Source of the DNA: Bacillota bacterium
GTDB lineage: Bacteria; Bacillota; Clostridia; Acetivibrionales; DTU013
Reading direction: 5' to 3'
Assembly: GCA_023412665.1 (NCBI GenBank)
Contig: JAEZCA010000063.1
Location: 1-34,893 of the forward strand
Length of the DNA: 34,893 nt
Both the position numbers and the translations under genes were made by a program. Each line of letters starts with the position of its first letter. Within the stretch, counting starts at the first letter, position 1. Below are positions 15,124-23,294 of the stretch, piece by piece. Below the pieces are notes generated by a model. That model saw only the letters and a program-made list of their open reading frames with translations, was not told the DNA's origin and did not search any database.

Positions 15124-16662
15124 TTGCAAACAAATAATACGGGTGATGTTGTGAATAAAAACTCCTCTGACAATTTAACACTTACAACATCCCTTGAACA
15201 AAACATTTCATTGTTTGAGGGTATTTTTGCAGGTGATACGATGCTGATTAGCAGAAAGCTTCAAAACAAATATCTTTCTGCCGCCAAATGCTGTCTGCTT
15301 TATTATCAAGGTATGGTGAATGCAGATTTATTGAACGAGAATATAATCCTGCCTTTCTTAAGCAATGACCTCTCGGAGGATATAGACAGCTACAATCTTC
15401 TGGATGAGCTGCAGCACAAGGTTATCGCAGCAAACAGCATCAAGCTCAGCGCAGATATCAATACTCTTGTCAGCTCCTTAACATCCGGCGAAACAGTATT
15501 TCTGCTGGAAGGATATGACAAGGCACTGATAATTCGTACACAGGGTTGGGAAAAAAGGCAGATCACCGAGCCTGAATCGGCAAAGGTTGTGCGTGGTCCC
15601 AGAGAGGGCTTTACAGAATCCATCGAAGTTAATATCACACTTGTCCGGCGCAGGATAAAGGATTCCGGACTAAAAACTAAATTCAGAGAAATCGGTAAAA
15701 GAACCCATACCAGCGTATGCATCTGCTACATAGAAGGTCTGGCGCTTGACGGCGTACTGGAGGAAGTGGATAACCGTCTGGACAAAATAGATATTGATGG
15801 GATTCTCGACTCGGGATATATACAGGAGCTTATCAGAGATGAGCCATTTTCTCCATTTGAAACTGTAGGCGCCAGTGAAAGGCCGGATGTAATAGCCTCA
15901 AAGCTGCTAGAGGGAAGGGTAGCGCTGTTTGTCGACGGCAGCCCCTTCGTTCTTACGGTCCCGTTTGTGCTGGCCGAAACGGCCCAGTCAAATGAAGATT
16001 ATTATAATAACTTTATATTTTCATCTATTAACAGATTATACAGAACCACCAGTGCTCTGTTTGCTATAAGTATTCCGGCTATATACCTGGCATTGGTAAC
16101 ATATCATCAGGAAATGCTCCCGACCCAGTTGCTGCTGAGCATATCTGCATCAAGGAAAGGTGTTCCGTTCCCGACAGTATTATCGCTATTTATAATGCTG
16201 ATCATTTTTGACATCCTGAGAGAGGCCGGTATAAGGATGCCTGCGCCTATCGGACAGGCTATAAATATAGTAGGTACACTGGTGCTGGGGCAGGCTGCTG
16301 TCGATGCACAGCTGGTAGCTGCTCCCGTTGTTATTATCACAGCTTTATCAGGAATCTTGACCTTGCTGAGTAAAAATCTGATTACACAGGTCATTGTCTT
16401 CAGGTTTATTTTTCTTTTTGCAGCAGCCTTTCTCGGCATTTATGGCTTTATATTCGCTTTTATTATTATGATTATACACCTGATGAGCATCCGTTCCTTT
16501 GGAGTCCCATATACGCTGGGGATAACCTCCATTAAGAATCATGACGGTCAGGACATCTGGATACGCGCACCATGGTGGACGATGACGCTGCGTCCAAAAA
16601 TCATCGGCGCAGCAAATCTGATCAGGCAGTCAGCGGGAAACAGCAGGAGGAAGCAATCTTAA
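15124..16662 (+). CDS. Spore germination protein, GerA subunit
   Basis: The 512-residue protein is a GerA-family A subunit of a germinant receptor in the inner spore membrane. The N-terminal hydrophilic domain covers about residues 1-260, with the family signature RGPREGFTESIEVNITLVRR near 170. Four to five membrane helices follow (YRTTSALFAISIPAIYLALVT, LLLSISASRKGVPFPTVLSL, then an Ala/Val-rich series), and the family's FGVPYTL motif is near 460. TTG at 15124 with AAGG six bases upstream is used; GTG at 15151 (503 residues) is a fair alternative. It is the first gene of an A-C-small-B receptor operon. Expression is expected in the forespore, but I could not see a clear sigma-G promoter. Confidence 0.9.
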   Translation: MQTNNTGDVVNKNSSDNLTLTTSLEQNISLFEGIFAGDTMLISRKLQNKYLSAAKCCLLYYQGMVNADLLNENIILPFLSNDLSEDIDSYNLLDELQHKVIAANSIKLSADINTLVSSLTSGETVFLLEGYDKALIIRTQGWEKRQITEPESAKVVRGPREGFTESIEVNITLVRRRIKDSGLKTKFREIGKRTHTSVCICYIEGLALDGVLEEVDNRLDKIDIDGILDSGYIQELIRDEPFSPFETVGASERPDVIASKLLEGRVALFVDGSPFVLTVPFVLAETAQSNEDYYNNFIFSSINRLYRTTSALFAISIPAIYLALVTYHQEMLPTQLLLSISASRKGVPFPTVLSLFIMLIIFDILREAGIRMPAPIGQAINIVGTLVLGQAAVDAQLVAAPVVIITALSGILTLLSKNLITQVIVFRFIFLFAAAFLGIYGFIFAFIIMIIHLMSIRSFGVPYTLGITSIKNHDGQDIWIRAPWWTMTLRPKIIGAANLIRQSAGNSRRKQS

Positions 16663-17822
16663 TGAAAACAAAGAGTATCGCTTTATTATCTGCAATGATA
16701 TTTCTGTTCCCGGTGACTCTCTCCGGCTGCTGGAATTACATTGAGATAGACCAAATGGCTGTAGTTGGCGGTGTCGCCATAGATAAAGGAATAAGCGATA
16801 GAGTACGTATTACTGTAGAAATCGCAGAAGTAGGTCACGGAGGTGAATCGGAACAAATGCCTAAAGTCTTGACAATGGAGGGAAAAACGGTATTTGATGC
16901 CGTAAGGAATACGATTTCTGTTTTGGGAAAGAAATTGTACTGGAGTCATTGTAAAGTCGTTATTTTAAGCAATAAATTCGCTGAAGATGGTGTTTTGGAG
17001 GTGATTGACTGGTTCGAAAGGGATGCTGAGACACGTGCTGATAGCCATATTCTAGTTTCAAAGGCACCGACAGCCGGAGAAATTTTAACCTCAAAGCCCA
17101 CAACGGAGAAGCTGGTATCATATGAAATTGACAAGTCTTTTGACAGCCAGGTGAGTCTGCACCATGTACCTGATATAGAGATATGGAAGTTCTCCGATGA
17201 CATGCTGAGTGAAGGTATAAATGCGGTAACAGCATCAGTTGATTTAAGACAGTTTCATGGAGAAAAAAGACCAGTTATAGATGGGGCAGCAATTTTTAGG
17301 GGTGACAGGCTGGTTGGATTTATTGACGGTAAAGAGGCAATGAGTATGCTCTTTATCCAGGATGAGATTAAGGGCGGGGTTCTGGTTTTAGAAGAAATAC
17401 AGAATGGCGATGACAGCAAAGGCATAGAAGCTTCTCTGGAAATCACCAACAATAAAACAAAAGTAAAGCCCGTTATCAGAGATGGAACAATCGAAATAGA
17501 TGTCAGTATCTATACTGAAACAGCCATCGATGAGTTAGGTACCTCCGAGGACCTTATATCAAATCCAGGCAGGGAAAGGCTTGAAGTCTCGGCTGAGGAA
17601 ACACTAAAGTCCAATGTGGAAAGAATAATAATGAAAGCACAAAAGGTGTACGACGCAGACATGTTTGGATTCGGTGAAAAGCTGCGAAAAGAAAACCCGA
17701 AAGCATGGAGTAGTGTGGAAAAGGACTGGGGCAATATTTTCAAGGAACTGAAAATTAATGTGAAATCAGATATACATATCAAGAACAGTGCGATGCTTTC
17801 TAAGCCATTGGAGGTTAAGTAA
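16662..17822 (+). CDS. Spore germination lipoprotein, Ger(x)C family
   Basis: The 386-residue C subunit starts at ATG 16662, which shares one base with the stop of the A subunit (TAATG) and has AGGAGGAAG upstream. An in-frame start at 16572 lies inside gerA and is rejected. MKTKSIALLSAMIFLFPVTLSGC is a lipoprotein signal with lipobox LSGC. GerC landmarks follow: WNYIEIDQMAVVGGVAIDKG, the MEGKTVFDAVRNTISVLGKKLYWSH block and the C-terminal AQKVYDADMFGFGEKLRKENPKAW. The C subunit is needed for receptor assembly on the outer face of the inner spore membrane. Confidence 0.93.
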   Translation: MKTKSIALLSAMIFLFPVTLSGCWNYIEIDQMAVVGGVAIDKGISDRVRITVEIAEVGHGGESEQMPKVLTMEGKTVFDAVRNTISVLGKKLYWSHCKVVILSNKFAEDGVLEVIDWFERDAETRADSHILVSKAPTAGEILTSKPTTEKLVSYEIDKSFDSQVSLHHVPDIEIWKFSDDMLSEGINAVTASVDLRQFHGEKRPVIDGAAIFRGDRLVGFIDGKEAMSMLFIQDEIKGGVLVLEEIQNGDDSKGIEASLEITNNKTKVKPVIRDGTIEIDVSIYTETAIDELGTSEDLISNPGRERLEVSAEETLKSNVERIIMKAQKVYDADMFGFGEKLRKENPKAWSSVEKDWGNIFKELKINVKSDIHIKNSAMLSKPLEVK

Positions 17823-17827
17823 CAGAT

Positions 17828-18037
17828 ATGATCATACTGGCAGTCATATGCTATGCATTGCTTGCAATATACGAATTTGTTCCGCTTTATAAGCAGAAGC
17901 TCTGGAAAGACTTTTCGCTGAATATAGTGCTTTGGATACTATCATTTACAATGGCAGTTTTACTGTGCTTTAACGTAAGAATACCAAGTCCTGCGCCATT
18001 AATAAGGGATACGGTAACTTCTATTTTTGGAAAGTAG
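17828..18037 (+). CDS. Small membrane protein in germination operon
   Basis: The 69-residue protein has two hydrophobic segments (IILAVICYALLAIYEFVPL and IVLWILSFTMAVLLCF) separated by a basic loop. It starts six bases after the gerC stop and lies between gerC and gerB. Similar tiny membrane proteins occur in some clostridial ger operons and are thought to belong to the receptor, in the manner of the D subunit of some Bacillus receptors. Position, size and topology support this; no conserved motif was recognised. ATG 17828 has a weak ribosome-binding site, so it is probably translated by coupling to gerC. Confidence 0.7.
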   Translation: MIILAVICYALLAIYEFVPLYKQKLWKDFSLNIVLWILSFTMAVLLCFNVRIPSPAPLIRDTVTSIFGK

Positions 18038-18047
18038 GTAATGTACA

Positions 18048-19151
18048 ATGCGCAAGGAGAGGATAAATGATAAGGAGGGTTTTTTCCTAATAACCATTTT
18101 TGTGACCGGAAGCACCCTCATTGTGGGCATCGGCAAAGATGTAAAAAATGATGCATGGATAGCAGGAATATTTGGCATCCTGATGTCCCTTCCTATGATC
18201 CTTATGTATTCCAGGATACTTTCCCTTTATCAGGGCAGAGATTTGTTTGACATACTGGAGATAACAATGGGCAGGGTCGCAGGGAAAGCAGCGGCAGCTT
18301 TGTATATCTGGTACTCACTGCACGTTGGTGCGCTGATAATAAGGGTTTTCGGCGAGTTTATCAACACGGTTACCATGCCGGAAACACCAATGCTTGTCCC
18401 TATGTTGTTTTTAGCATTGTGCTGCATCATTAGTGTCAGAAACGGCATTGAAGTCATAGCAAGAACAGCCTCATTCCTCGTGCCCATAGTAATTGTACTC
18501 ATAGTGATAGTGCAGCTGCTGGCAATCCCCAAGCTAGATACTAGCAATATAAAGCCTGTGCTCGGCAGAGGCATAGCTCCTGTCATCATGAGCGGTTTTA
18601 CAGTATTTGCATTCCCTTTCGCAGAAACAGTGCTGATGACCGGTACCTTTTTTACGCTGAAATCAAAAAAGTCTATCTACAAGGTGTACTTTTACGGAAT
18701 ACTTTTTGCAGGAGCAATAATTATCTTTTTGGCAGCAAGAAATATTATGATATTGGGAGATACGCGCCAGATCTTTTACTTTCCTTCCCATCTGGCATTG
18801 AGCAGGGTCAGTGTAGGCGTTTTTTTACAAAGAATAGAGGTCGCTGTCGCTTTCGTGTTTATTATGGGTGTATTCTTTAAAGCAAGCGTATGTCTGTTTG
18901 TAACGTGTAAGGGTCTGAGAAAGCTCATCGGCCTGCATGACTACAGATCAATTGTTATTCAGGCCGGCCTCATTATGACATTTCTCTCCTATGGACTCTT
19001 TGACAACATAATAGATATGCAGGCATTCGAAAAGGTTTACCCTTATTATGCTTTTCCGTTTCAGGTCATACTGCCTTTGATTGTTTGGTGCCTGGCAGAG
19101 CTAAAAGCAAGAAAGAAAAAACCGCAGAAGGCTGTCCAAGCTGCGAAATAA
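18048..19151 (+). CDS. Spore germination permease, GerB subunit
   Basis: The 367-residue integral membrane protein is the B subunit of the receptor, an amino-acid permease-like (APC superfamily) protein with about ten membrane helices. Features are KEGFFLITIFVTGSTLIVGIG at residues of about 8-28 (helix 1 with the conserved small-residue break), the SLPMILMYSRI region, and HVGALIIRVFGEFINTVTMPETP. GFTVFAFPFAETVLMTGTFF is near 190. It probably forms the germinant-binding and/or channel part of the receptor. ATG 18048 is ten bases after the preceding stop. It is the last gene of the operon and convergent with serS. Confidence 0.93.
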   Translation: MRKERINDKEGFFLITIFVTGSTLIVGIGKDVKNDAWIAGIFGILMSLPMILMYSRILSLYQGRDLFDILEITMGRVAGKAAAALYIWYSLHVGALIIRVFGEFINTVTMPETPMLVPMLFLALCCIISVRNGIEVIARTASFLVPIVIVLIVIVQLLAIPKLDTSNIKPVLGRGIAPVIMSGFTVFAFPFAETVLMTGTFFTLKSKKSIYKVYFYGILFAGAIIIFLAARNIMILGDTRQIFYFPSHLALSRVSVGVFLQRIEVAVAFVFIMGVFFKASVCLFVTCKGLRKLIGLHDYRSIVIQAGLIMTFLSYGLFDNIIDMQAFEKVYPYYAFPFQVILPLIVWCLAELKARKKKPQKAVQAAK

Positions 19152-19161
19152 AATAGACAGG

Positions 19162-19212
19162 TATTCAGGCACCGGTCCTGAGACAGACAGAACCGATGCC
19201 GAATATATTTTT
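19162..19212 (+). terminator. Terminator of the germination operon
   Basis: TATTCAGGCACCGGT pairs imperfectly with AACCGATGCCGAATA across a 14-base loop, then ATTTTT. It lies between the gerB and serS stop codons. Confidence 0.65.
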
Positions 19213-19217
19213 CCAGC

Positions 19218-20498
19218 CTATTTGATCACTTTTTTCCCGCCCATGTACATCTGCAGCGGAACGGGAATATTTACGGAACCGTCTTCATTCAGATTGTTCT
19301 CCAAAAATGCTATCAGCATGCGGGGCGGCGCTACCACAGTGTTGTTCAATGTATGCGCATAGTAATTGCCGGTCTCCTTGTTCCTTATGCGTATACCCAG
19401 ACGGCGGGCCTGCGCATCACCCAGATTGGAGCAGCTGCCTACCTCGAAATATTTCTGCTGGCGGGGCGACCACGCCTCCACATCGATACTCTTGACCTTC
19501 AGGTCGGCCAGATCGCCGGAGCAGCACTCCAGAGTGCGTACAGGGATATCCAGTGAGCGGAAGAAGTCTACAGTATTTTGATAAAGCTTTTTAAACCATT
19601 CCGGGCTTTCCTCCGGCTTGCAGACAACGATCATTTCCTGCTTTTCAAACTGGTGTATGCGGTACACGCCGCGCTCCTCGATACCATGGGCACCTACCTC
19701 CTTGCGAAAACATGGTGAATAACTGGTCAGCGCCTGCGGGAGCTGTTCCTCGTCAAGTATCGTGTCAATGAACTTGCCGATCATGGAGTGCTCACTGGTG
19801 CCGATCAGGTACAGATCCTCTCCTTCTATCTTGTACATCATGTTTTCCATTTCGGTAAAGCTCATTACTCCTGTTACGACGTCACTACGGATCATGAATG
19901 GAGGAATATAATAGTTAAAGCCCCTGTCGATCATGAAATCGCGGGCGTACGACAGTATGGCGGAATGCAGCCTGGCGATGTCACCACACAGGTAATAAAA
20001 GCCATTTCCGCTGGTCTTCCTTGCACTGTCAAGATCGATTCCCCTCAGCTTCTCCATGATTTCCACATGGTATGGGATCTCAAAAGCCGGCACTGCCGGT
20101 TCTCCGTAGCGTTCGACCTCGATATTTTCACTGTCGTCCCTGCCGATGGGAACTGAACTGTCTATTATGTTCGGGATCACGAGCATTCTTTCACGAATTT
20201 CTGCGGACAGCTTCTCTTCCAGCTTCTCAAGCTCACCAAGCTCGTTGGTGATCTCCACTACCCTTGCCTTGTTTTTTTCAGCCTCCTCCTTCATACCCTT
20301 TGCCATCATATAGCCAATTTCCTTGCTGATGGAGTTGCGCTGGCTCCTTATTTCATCACAGCGAGTCTTCGCCTCCCTGTACTGTCTGTCCTTCTCAATG
20401 ACTTCATCTACCAGGACCAGCTTGTGCTCCTGGAATTTCTTCCGTATGTTTTCCTTAACCAGCTCGGGATTACTTCTTAAAAACTTGATATCCAGCAT
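19218..20498 (-). CDS. serS: Serine--tRNA ligase
   Basis: The 426-residue enzyme charges tRNA-Ser with serine. It has the N-terminal coiled-coil arm that grips tRNA (about residues 30-100, LVDEVIEKDRQYREAKTRCD to ELGELEKLEEKL). It also has the class II motifs: ending in TSEHSMIGKFIDT, motif 2 FRKEVGAHGIEERGVYRIHQ, and GSCSNLGDAQARRLGIR. Motif 3 is unusual: HTLNNTVVAPPRMLIAFLEN where most bacterial enzymes have a Gly/Ala-rich stretch with GRTL; the arginine is kept. This may mark a divergent serS subtype. The start is ATG 20498 with AGGAGG upstream; the in-frame codon at 20609 lies in the leader. A T-box leader precedes it. Confidence 0.93.
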   Translation of the reverse strand: MLDIKFLRSNPELVKENIRKKFQEHKLVLVDEVIEKDRQYREAKTRCDEIRSQRNSISKEIGYMMAKGMKEEAEKNKARVVEITNELGELEKLEEKLSAEIRERMLVIPNIIDSSVPIGRDDSENIEVERYGEPAVPAFEIPYHVEIMEKLRGIDLDSARKTSGNGFYYLCGDIARLHSAILSYARDFMIDRGFNYYIPPFMIRSDVVTGVMSFTEMENMMYKIEGEDLYLIGTSEHSMIGKFIDTILDEEQLPQALTSYSPCFRKEVGAHGIEERGVYRIHQFEKQEMIVVCKPEESPEWFKKLYQNTVDFFRSLDIPVRTLECCSGDLADLKVKSIDVEAWSPRQQKYFEVGSCSNLGDAQARRLGIRIRNKETGNYYAHTLNNTVVAPPRMLIAFLENNLNEDGSVNIPVPLQMYMGGKKVIK

Positions 20499-20544
20499 TT
20501 TTCTTACCTCCTGACGATTTCCTTGTATTCTGCCCTCAACAATA

Positions 20545-20796
20545 ACAGAAAATAAAAATCCTCCCAACCCCATATAAATCAATGGGACGGAAGGAATCCG
20601 CGTTGCCACCCAAATTGCCGGCTATACTGCCGGCCACTCGAAGGTACGCTAAAGGGTACCGGCCTCCGACTCCTCATCGGCAGCTCAAAAAGTGGAAAGG
20701 TCAATTCTCCCGCCGGTTCGCACCGTCCACCGGCTCTCTGCCGGGAGCTATAAACCATTGCTTTTCTCATCGCTGTGTTAATAAATTACTGTATTA
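20545..20796 (-). promoter_or_regulatory. T-box leader controlling serS
   Basis: The minus-strand leader shows the T-box sequence GGGTGGCAACGCGG (20611-20598), the part that pairs with the tRNA acceptor end. Its UGGC bulge (20608-20605) would pair with a 3' GCCA end, fitting the G discriminator base of tRNA-Ser. A terminator (20594-20560, stem CCGTCCCAT/ATGGGGTTGG followed by ATTTTTATTTT) lies just downstream. Stem I is GC-rich (AGAGAGCCGGTGGACGGTGC and the partner ACCGGCGGGAG); a UCC at 20696-20694 is a candidate specifier codon for serine. Uncharged tRNA-Ser would relieve termination. Confidence 0.9.
20560..20594 (-). terminator. Terminator of the serS T-box leader
   Basis: CCTTCCGTCCCAT pairs with ATGGGGTTGGGAGG across TGATTTAT and is followed by ATTTTTATTTT. 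Its 5' arm overlaps the region needed for the antiterminator, as in other T-box leaders. Confidence 0.8.
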
Positions 20797-20802
20797 TCGA
20801 TT

Positions 20803-20852
20803 ATTATAACACATAATTTAAAGAAAATTTCTCGTTTGTAGAAAAATTTTCT
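20803..20852 (-). promoter_or_regulatory. serS promoter with upstream palindromic block shared with deoC
   Basis: Extended -10 TGTTATAAT (box 20808-20803) is preceded by AGAAATTTTCTTTAAATT and then AGAAAATTTTTCTACAAACG. Aligned with the deoC copy at 5446-5495, it differs at only a few positions and two one-base gaps. Outside this block the two upstream regions do not match. Confidence 0.55.
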
Positions 20853-21042
20853 TACTTCAGCAGTTTTTCAGCGTTTTCAATACAATATATTCGCTTAAAC
20901 CAAAATACTTTTAGCATTAGCTTCTTAACTCGTTTAGCCGTTTCAAATAATTTTCTGATAATAGTTGAAATATCTGCGAATATGGTGTATTATTTTTTCT
21001 TGTATGGGAATTTATGGATTATCTTATATGGGAGGGATCTAT
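20853..21042. other. Intergenic region ahead of the starch-binding-type gene
   Basis: An AT-rich divergent spacer between the serS promoter and the 21043 gene. No gene or clear promoter pair stands out. An in-frame extension of the downstream gene to TTG 20965 exists but lacks a ribosome-binding site. Confidence 0.4.
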
Positions 21043-21399
21043 TTGAGCAAATGTGAAAATCCATATGCCGGACAGGGCGTAGAGATTACGGGTAAAAAAT
21101 TGTGTGCGGGTGAAAAAGTCCGTCTTACTTACAGCGGTATACTTGCAGTATCCGGAGCGGACAGAGTTTTTGCGCATTATGGGTACGGTGACAGCTGGGA
21201 CGATTCCGAATTGGTGGAGATGACAAGCTCCGGCGACGGATTTCAGACGGAAATCGACCTTATGGTGCCCGGCAGCCTGAGTGTCTGCTTTCGGGACAGC
21301 GCCGGCAATTGGGATAACAATGCAAATGAGAACTATACTTTCAAGATTCCGGCAAAAAAATCAGCCGGTAAAACAAAAAAATCAGTCTCTGCGAAGTAA
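21043..21399 (+). CDS. Free-standing starch-binding-type module (CBM25-like)
   Basis: The 118-residue protein consists almost wholly of a small beta-sandwich like carbohydrate-binding module family 25. Its key pattern is RVFAHYGYGDSWDDSELVEM, then DGFQTEIDLMVPGSLSVCFRD and SAGNWDNNANENYTFKI; the Trp/His/Tyr and WDNN residues are the sugar-contact positions in that family. A Lys-rich tail (AKKSAGKTKKSVSAK) follows. I start at TTG 21043, which has GGAGGG six bases upstream, so the protein lacks a signal peptide and would be cytoplasmic. It may bind glycogen. Using TTG 20965 instead would add a hydrophobic leader, so the location is not certain. Confidence 0.75.
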   Translation: MSKCENPYAGQGVEITGKKLCAGEKVRLTYSGILAVSGADRVFAHYGYGDSWDDSELVEMTSSGDGFQTEIDLMVPGSLSVCFRDSAGNWDNNANENYTFKIPAKKSAGKTKKSVSAK

Positions 21400-21432
21400 C
21401 GAACCCATATTTTCAAAGGGGTGTGAAGGGTT

Positions 21433-21822
21433 TTGGAGGTTGTCGGTACAGTCAGGATCACAAGCATCAGCCTCAGAGGCGGCAATCGAGCCTGTGGCTA
21501 TGTGCTCGGGATTTTTACACAGGACAGGATCGGAAGCAATTGTGCAAAGGCTATCCGCCATGAGTGGCATGAATCTATATTCTGTAGGAAACGACGGATA
21601 GCGGTAAAAAATAATGAGATTAAGATACAGCTGAAAAAGGGCGACACGGTTCAAAAATATATCGACTGTATCTCTGGGATCATAAACAAAATAAGGTGCG
21701 GTATGAAACCCTCAAGGCAGCAAAGACTGAGACAGCGCGTAAAAAATATGAAACTGAAAAGAGATCTGCCCTCCAGGGTTTATTACCTGGCATGCACAAA
21801 AAATATAAGAAAGGCATTGTGA
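21433..21822 (+). CDS. Small basic protein of unknown function
   Basis: I do not recognise this 129-residue product. The frame starts at TTG 21433 (AAGGGG about eleven bases upstream) and ends at 21822, nine bases before a terminator. The protein has a beta-like N-terminal part (VVGTVRITSISLRGGNR, CGYVLGIFTQD) and a strongly basic C-terminus (KPSRQQRLRQRVKNMKLKRD). A competing open frame covers 21639-21899, so the true coding frame could differ or include a frameshift. It may be co-transcribed with the starch-binding-type gene, 33 bases upstream. Confidence 0.4.
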   Translation: MEVVGTVRITSISLRGGNRACGYVLGIFTQDRIGSNCAKAIRHEWHESIFCRKRRIAVKNNEIKIQLKKGDTVQKYIDCISGIINKIRCGMKPSRQQRLRQRVKNMKLKRDLPSRVYYLACTKNIRKAL

Positions 21823-21830
21823 AACAACTG

Positions 21831-21876
21831 ACCCGCGGACAACCGGATGCTCAATCCAAACCGTGGGTCGTTTTTA
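21831..21876 (+). terminator. Terminator after the 21433 gene
   Basis: ACCCGCGG pairs with CCGTGGGT (one G-T pair) across a 22-base loop, then CGTTTTT. Confidence 0.6.
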
Positions 21877-21936
21877 TACGGCTCTTCCCGATTACATAGT
21901 AAAGGTCATATTCACACAGTGCATTTTAGACTGATA

Positions 21937-22224
21937 TCAGCAATAATCGCTGTCGTCCAAAAAATCCTTGATCTCCTCAAGCTTGAACTGGAGAAGCATC
22001 TGCAGCTTTATCAAGTTCTTTATACAGTCACACACAGACTCATCGATCTTTAGGAAATCCTGTATTACAGGCCTGCATTTATTTATAGCCTCACATATCT
22101 TTTTTGCTTCCGCATCCAGGATACGTGAAACTGCTTTTTCCTCCATCGCAATAGATTCTATTACATCTGTTATAGCCTGCCTGCGGCTGACCGGTTCGGC
22201 ATCCCCCTTGCAGTAACCCTCCAT
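21937..22224 (-). CDS. Small protein, paralog of the 33721 protein (spore/surface-associated candidate)
   Basis: The 95-residue protein is largely helical: SRRQAITDVIESIAMEEKAV, then ILDAEAKKICEAINKCRP, a middle DFLKIDESVCDCIKNLIKL, and a final MLLQFKLEEIKDFLDDSDYC. The gene at 33721-34053 encodes the same layout (xxALxSIAxEE, INAEAEKI, then MLLQFKLE), so the two are paralogs at the two ends of the glycan gene run. As far as I recall, small proteins of this type are found in spore-formers beside collagen-like or exosporium genes; this has not been searched. ATG 22224 has GAGGAGG upstream and there is a sigma-K-like promoter. Confidence 0.65.
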   Translation of the reverse strand: MEGYCKGDAEPVSRRQAITDVIESIAMEEKAVSRILDAEAKKICEAINKCRPVIQDFLKIDESVCDCIKNLIKLQMLLQFKLEEIKDFLDDSDYC

Positions 22225-22282
22225 AACAGTACCTCCTCAGAATTTCATTTCGGCTCCTAACCAAATAATTCAGCTATAATAG

Positions 22283-22310
22283 CAACTTATGTCAAGAAAA
22301 CATAATCTGT
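22283..22310 (-). promoter_or_regulatory. Sigma-K-like promoter of the 21937 gene
   Basis: On the minus strand AC (22310-22309), 17 bases and CATAAGTTG (22291-22283), matching the sporulation sigma-K pattern AC-N16/17-CATANNNTA except for the last base. The 33721 paralog has the same pattern at the same place. The motif is short and could be chance. Confidence 0.4.
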
Positions 22311-22496
22311 TACTATCGTTTTAACGATTCTAACTATTTTTTGGATTCTCCGTGAACCATCCACAATCATCGGTTTCTATTTATCCATTTTATGTAACCT
22401 AATCAGGTCTGTCAGCGTAATATGCAATTAGAATAAATCAAAATGCCGGCACCAAAGGTTACACAGCATTGCATAACCGGCTTCAGCGGGTGGAAA

Positions 22497-23294
22497 ATGA
22501 TCAGCAACAAAATCAATGATTTAAAACAGACCATCCTCATTACCGCAGCTTCCTCCGGGGAAGGTCACATTCCAAGCTCATTCTCGGTATTGGATATATT
22601 ATGGGTACTCTACGACAGGATACTCAGGATCGATCCTGCAAATCCGTTTGATCCGGAAAGAGACAGGTTTGTACTTAGCAAAGGGCATGCTTCCCTCGGC
22701 CTGTATGCGGTACTCGCTGACAGGGGGTTCTTCCATACCTCTGAGCTTCAAGGCTTTGGAAAGCTCAATAGTATCCTCGGCGGTCATGCCGACCGGAACA
22801 AGGTGCCTGGGATAGAGGCTTCAACAGGCTCTCTCGGCCATGGTTTTCCGATAGCTGTTGGTAGAGCATTGGGGCTGAAAATTTTGAAAAAAAAGCAGCG
22901 TGTTTTTACACTGGCAGGGGACGGAGAGTGCAATGAGGGCACCATCTGGGAATCGGCACTGCTTGCCTCCCACCACAAATTATCCAATCTTTGCTGCATA
23001 GTAGATCATAATCATTCTACTGACAGAGCACTCGGACTGGGTGACCTGGCAGCCAAGTTCAGCTCTTTTGGATGGAAAACTGCTGTGATCGACGGGCACG
23101 ACCATGAGCAGATATTCAATGCTCTCAGTAATCCGGACGAATACCTGCCAACTGCGATAATTGCCGAAACAATAAAGGGCTGTGGCTGTAGAACATTGGA
23201 AAACAACCCTGCCTGGCACCACAGATCACCATCTCCCGACGAGCTGAAAATATTGCTGGAGGAGCTTTGCAACAATGAGAAAACAGTTTGTTGA
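22497..23294 (+). CDS. Transketolase, N-terminal (TPP-binding) subunit
   Basis: The 265-residue protein is the thiamine-diphosphate-binding half of a split transketolase. GHIPSSFSVLDILWVLYD and DRFVLSKGHASLGLYAVLADRG are the N-terminal landmarks. LAGDGECNEGTIWESALLAS gives the GDG...N metal/TPP motif, and the protein ends before the pyrimidine domain. ATG 22497 is preceded by GCGGGTGGAAA; the in-frame ATG at 22443 has no site. It overlaps the next gene by 20 bases. Housekeeping transketolases make pentose phosphates, but one placed at the head of a nucleotide-sugar operon is more likely to make or attach a two-carbon unit for an unusual sugar. Confidence 0.85.
   Translation: MISNKINDLKQTILITAASSGEGHIPSSFSVLDILWVLYDRILRIDPANPFDPERDRFVLSKGHASLGLYAVLADRGFFHTSELQGFGKLNSILGGHADRNKVPGIEASTGSLGHGFPIAVGRALGLKILKKKQRVFTLAGDGECNEGTIWESALLASHHKLSNLCCIVDHNHSTDRALGLGDLAAKFSSFGWKTAVIDGHDHEQIFNALSNPDEYLPTAIIAETIKGCGCRTLENNPAWHHRSPSPDELKILLEELCNNEKTVC

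Noticed and set aside
20965..21042. Hydrophobic N-terminal extension of the starch-binding-type protein
   Set aside because: Its TTG has no ribosome-binding site, while TTG 21043 has GGAGGG at good spacing; kept only as an alternative.
22301..22309. CATAATCTG on the plus strand as a sigma-K -10 box for the glycan operon
   Set aside because: The nearest AC is 14 bases upstream rather than 16-17, and the sequence overlaps the better minus-strand match, so no promoter call was made for the operon.
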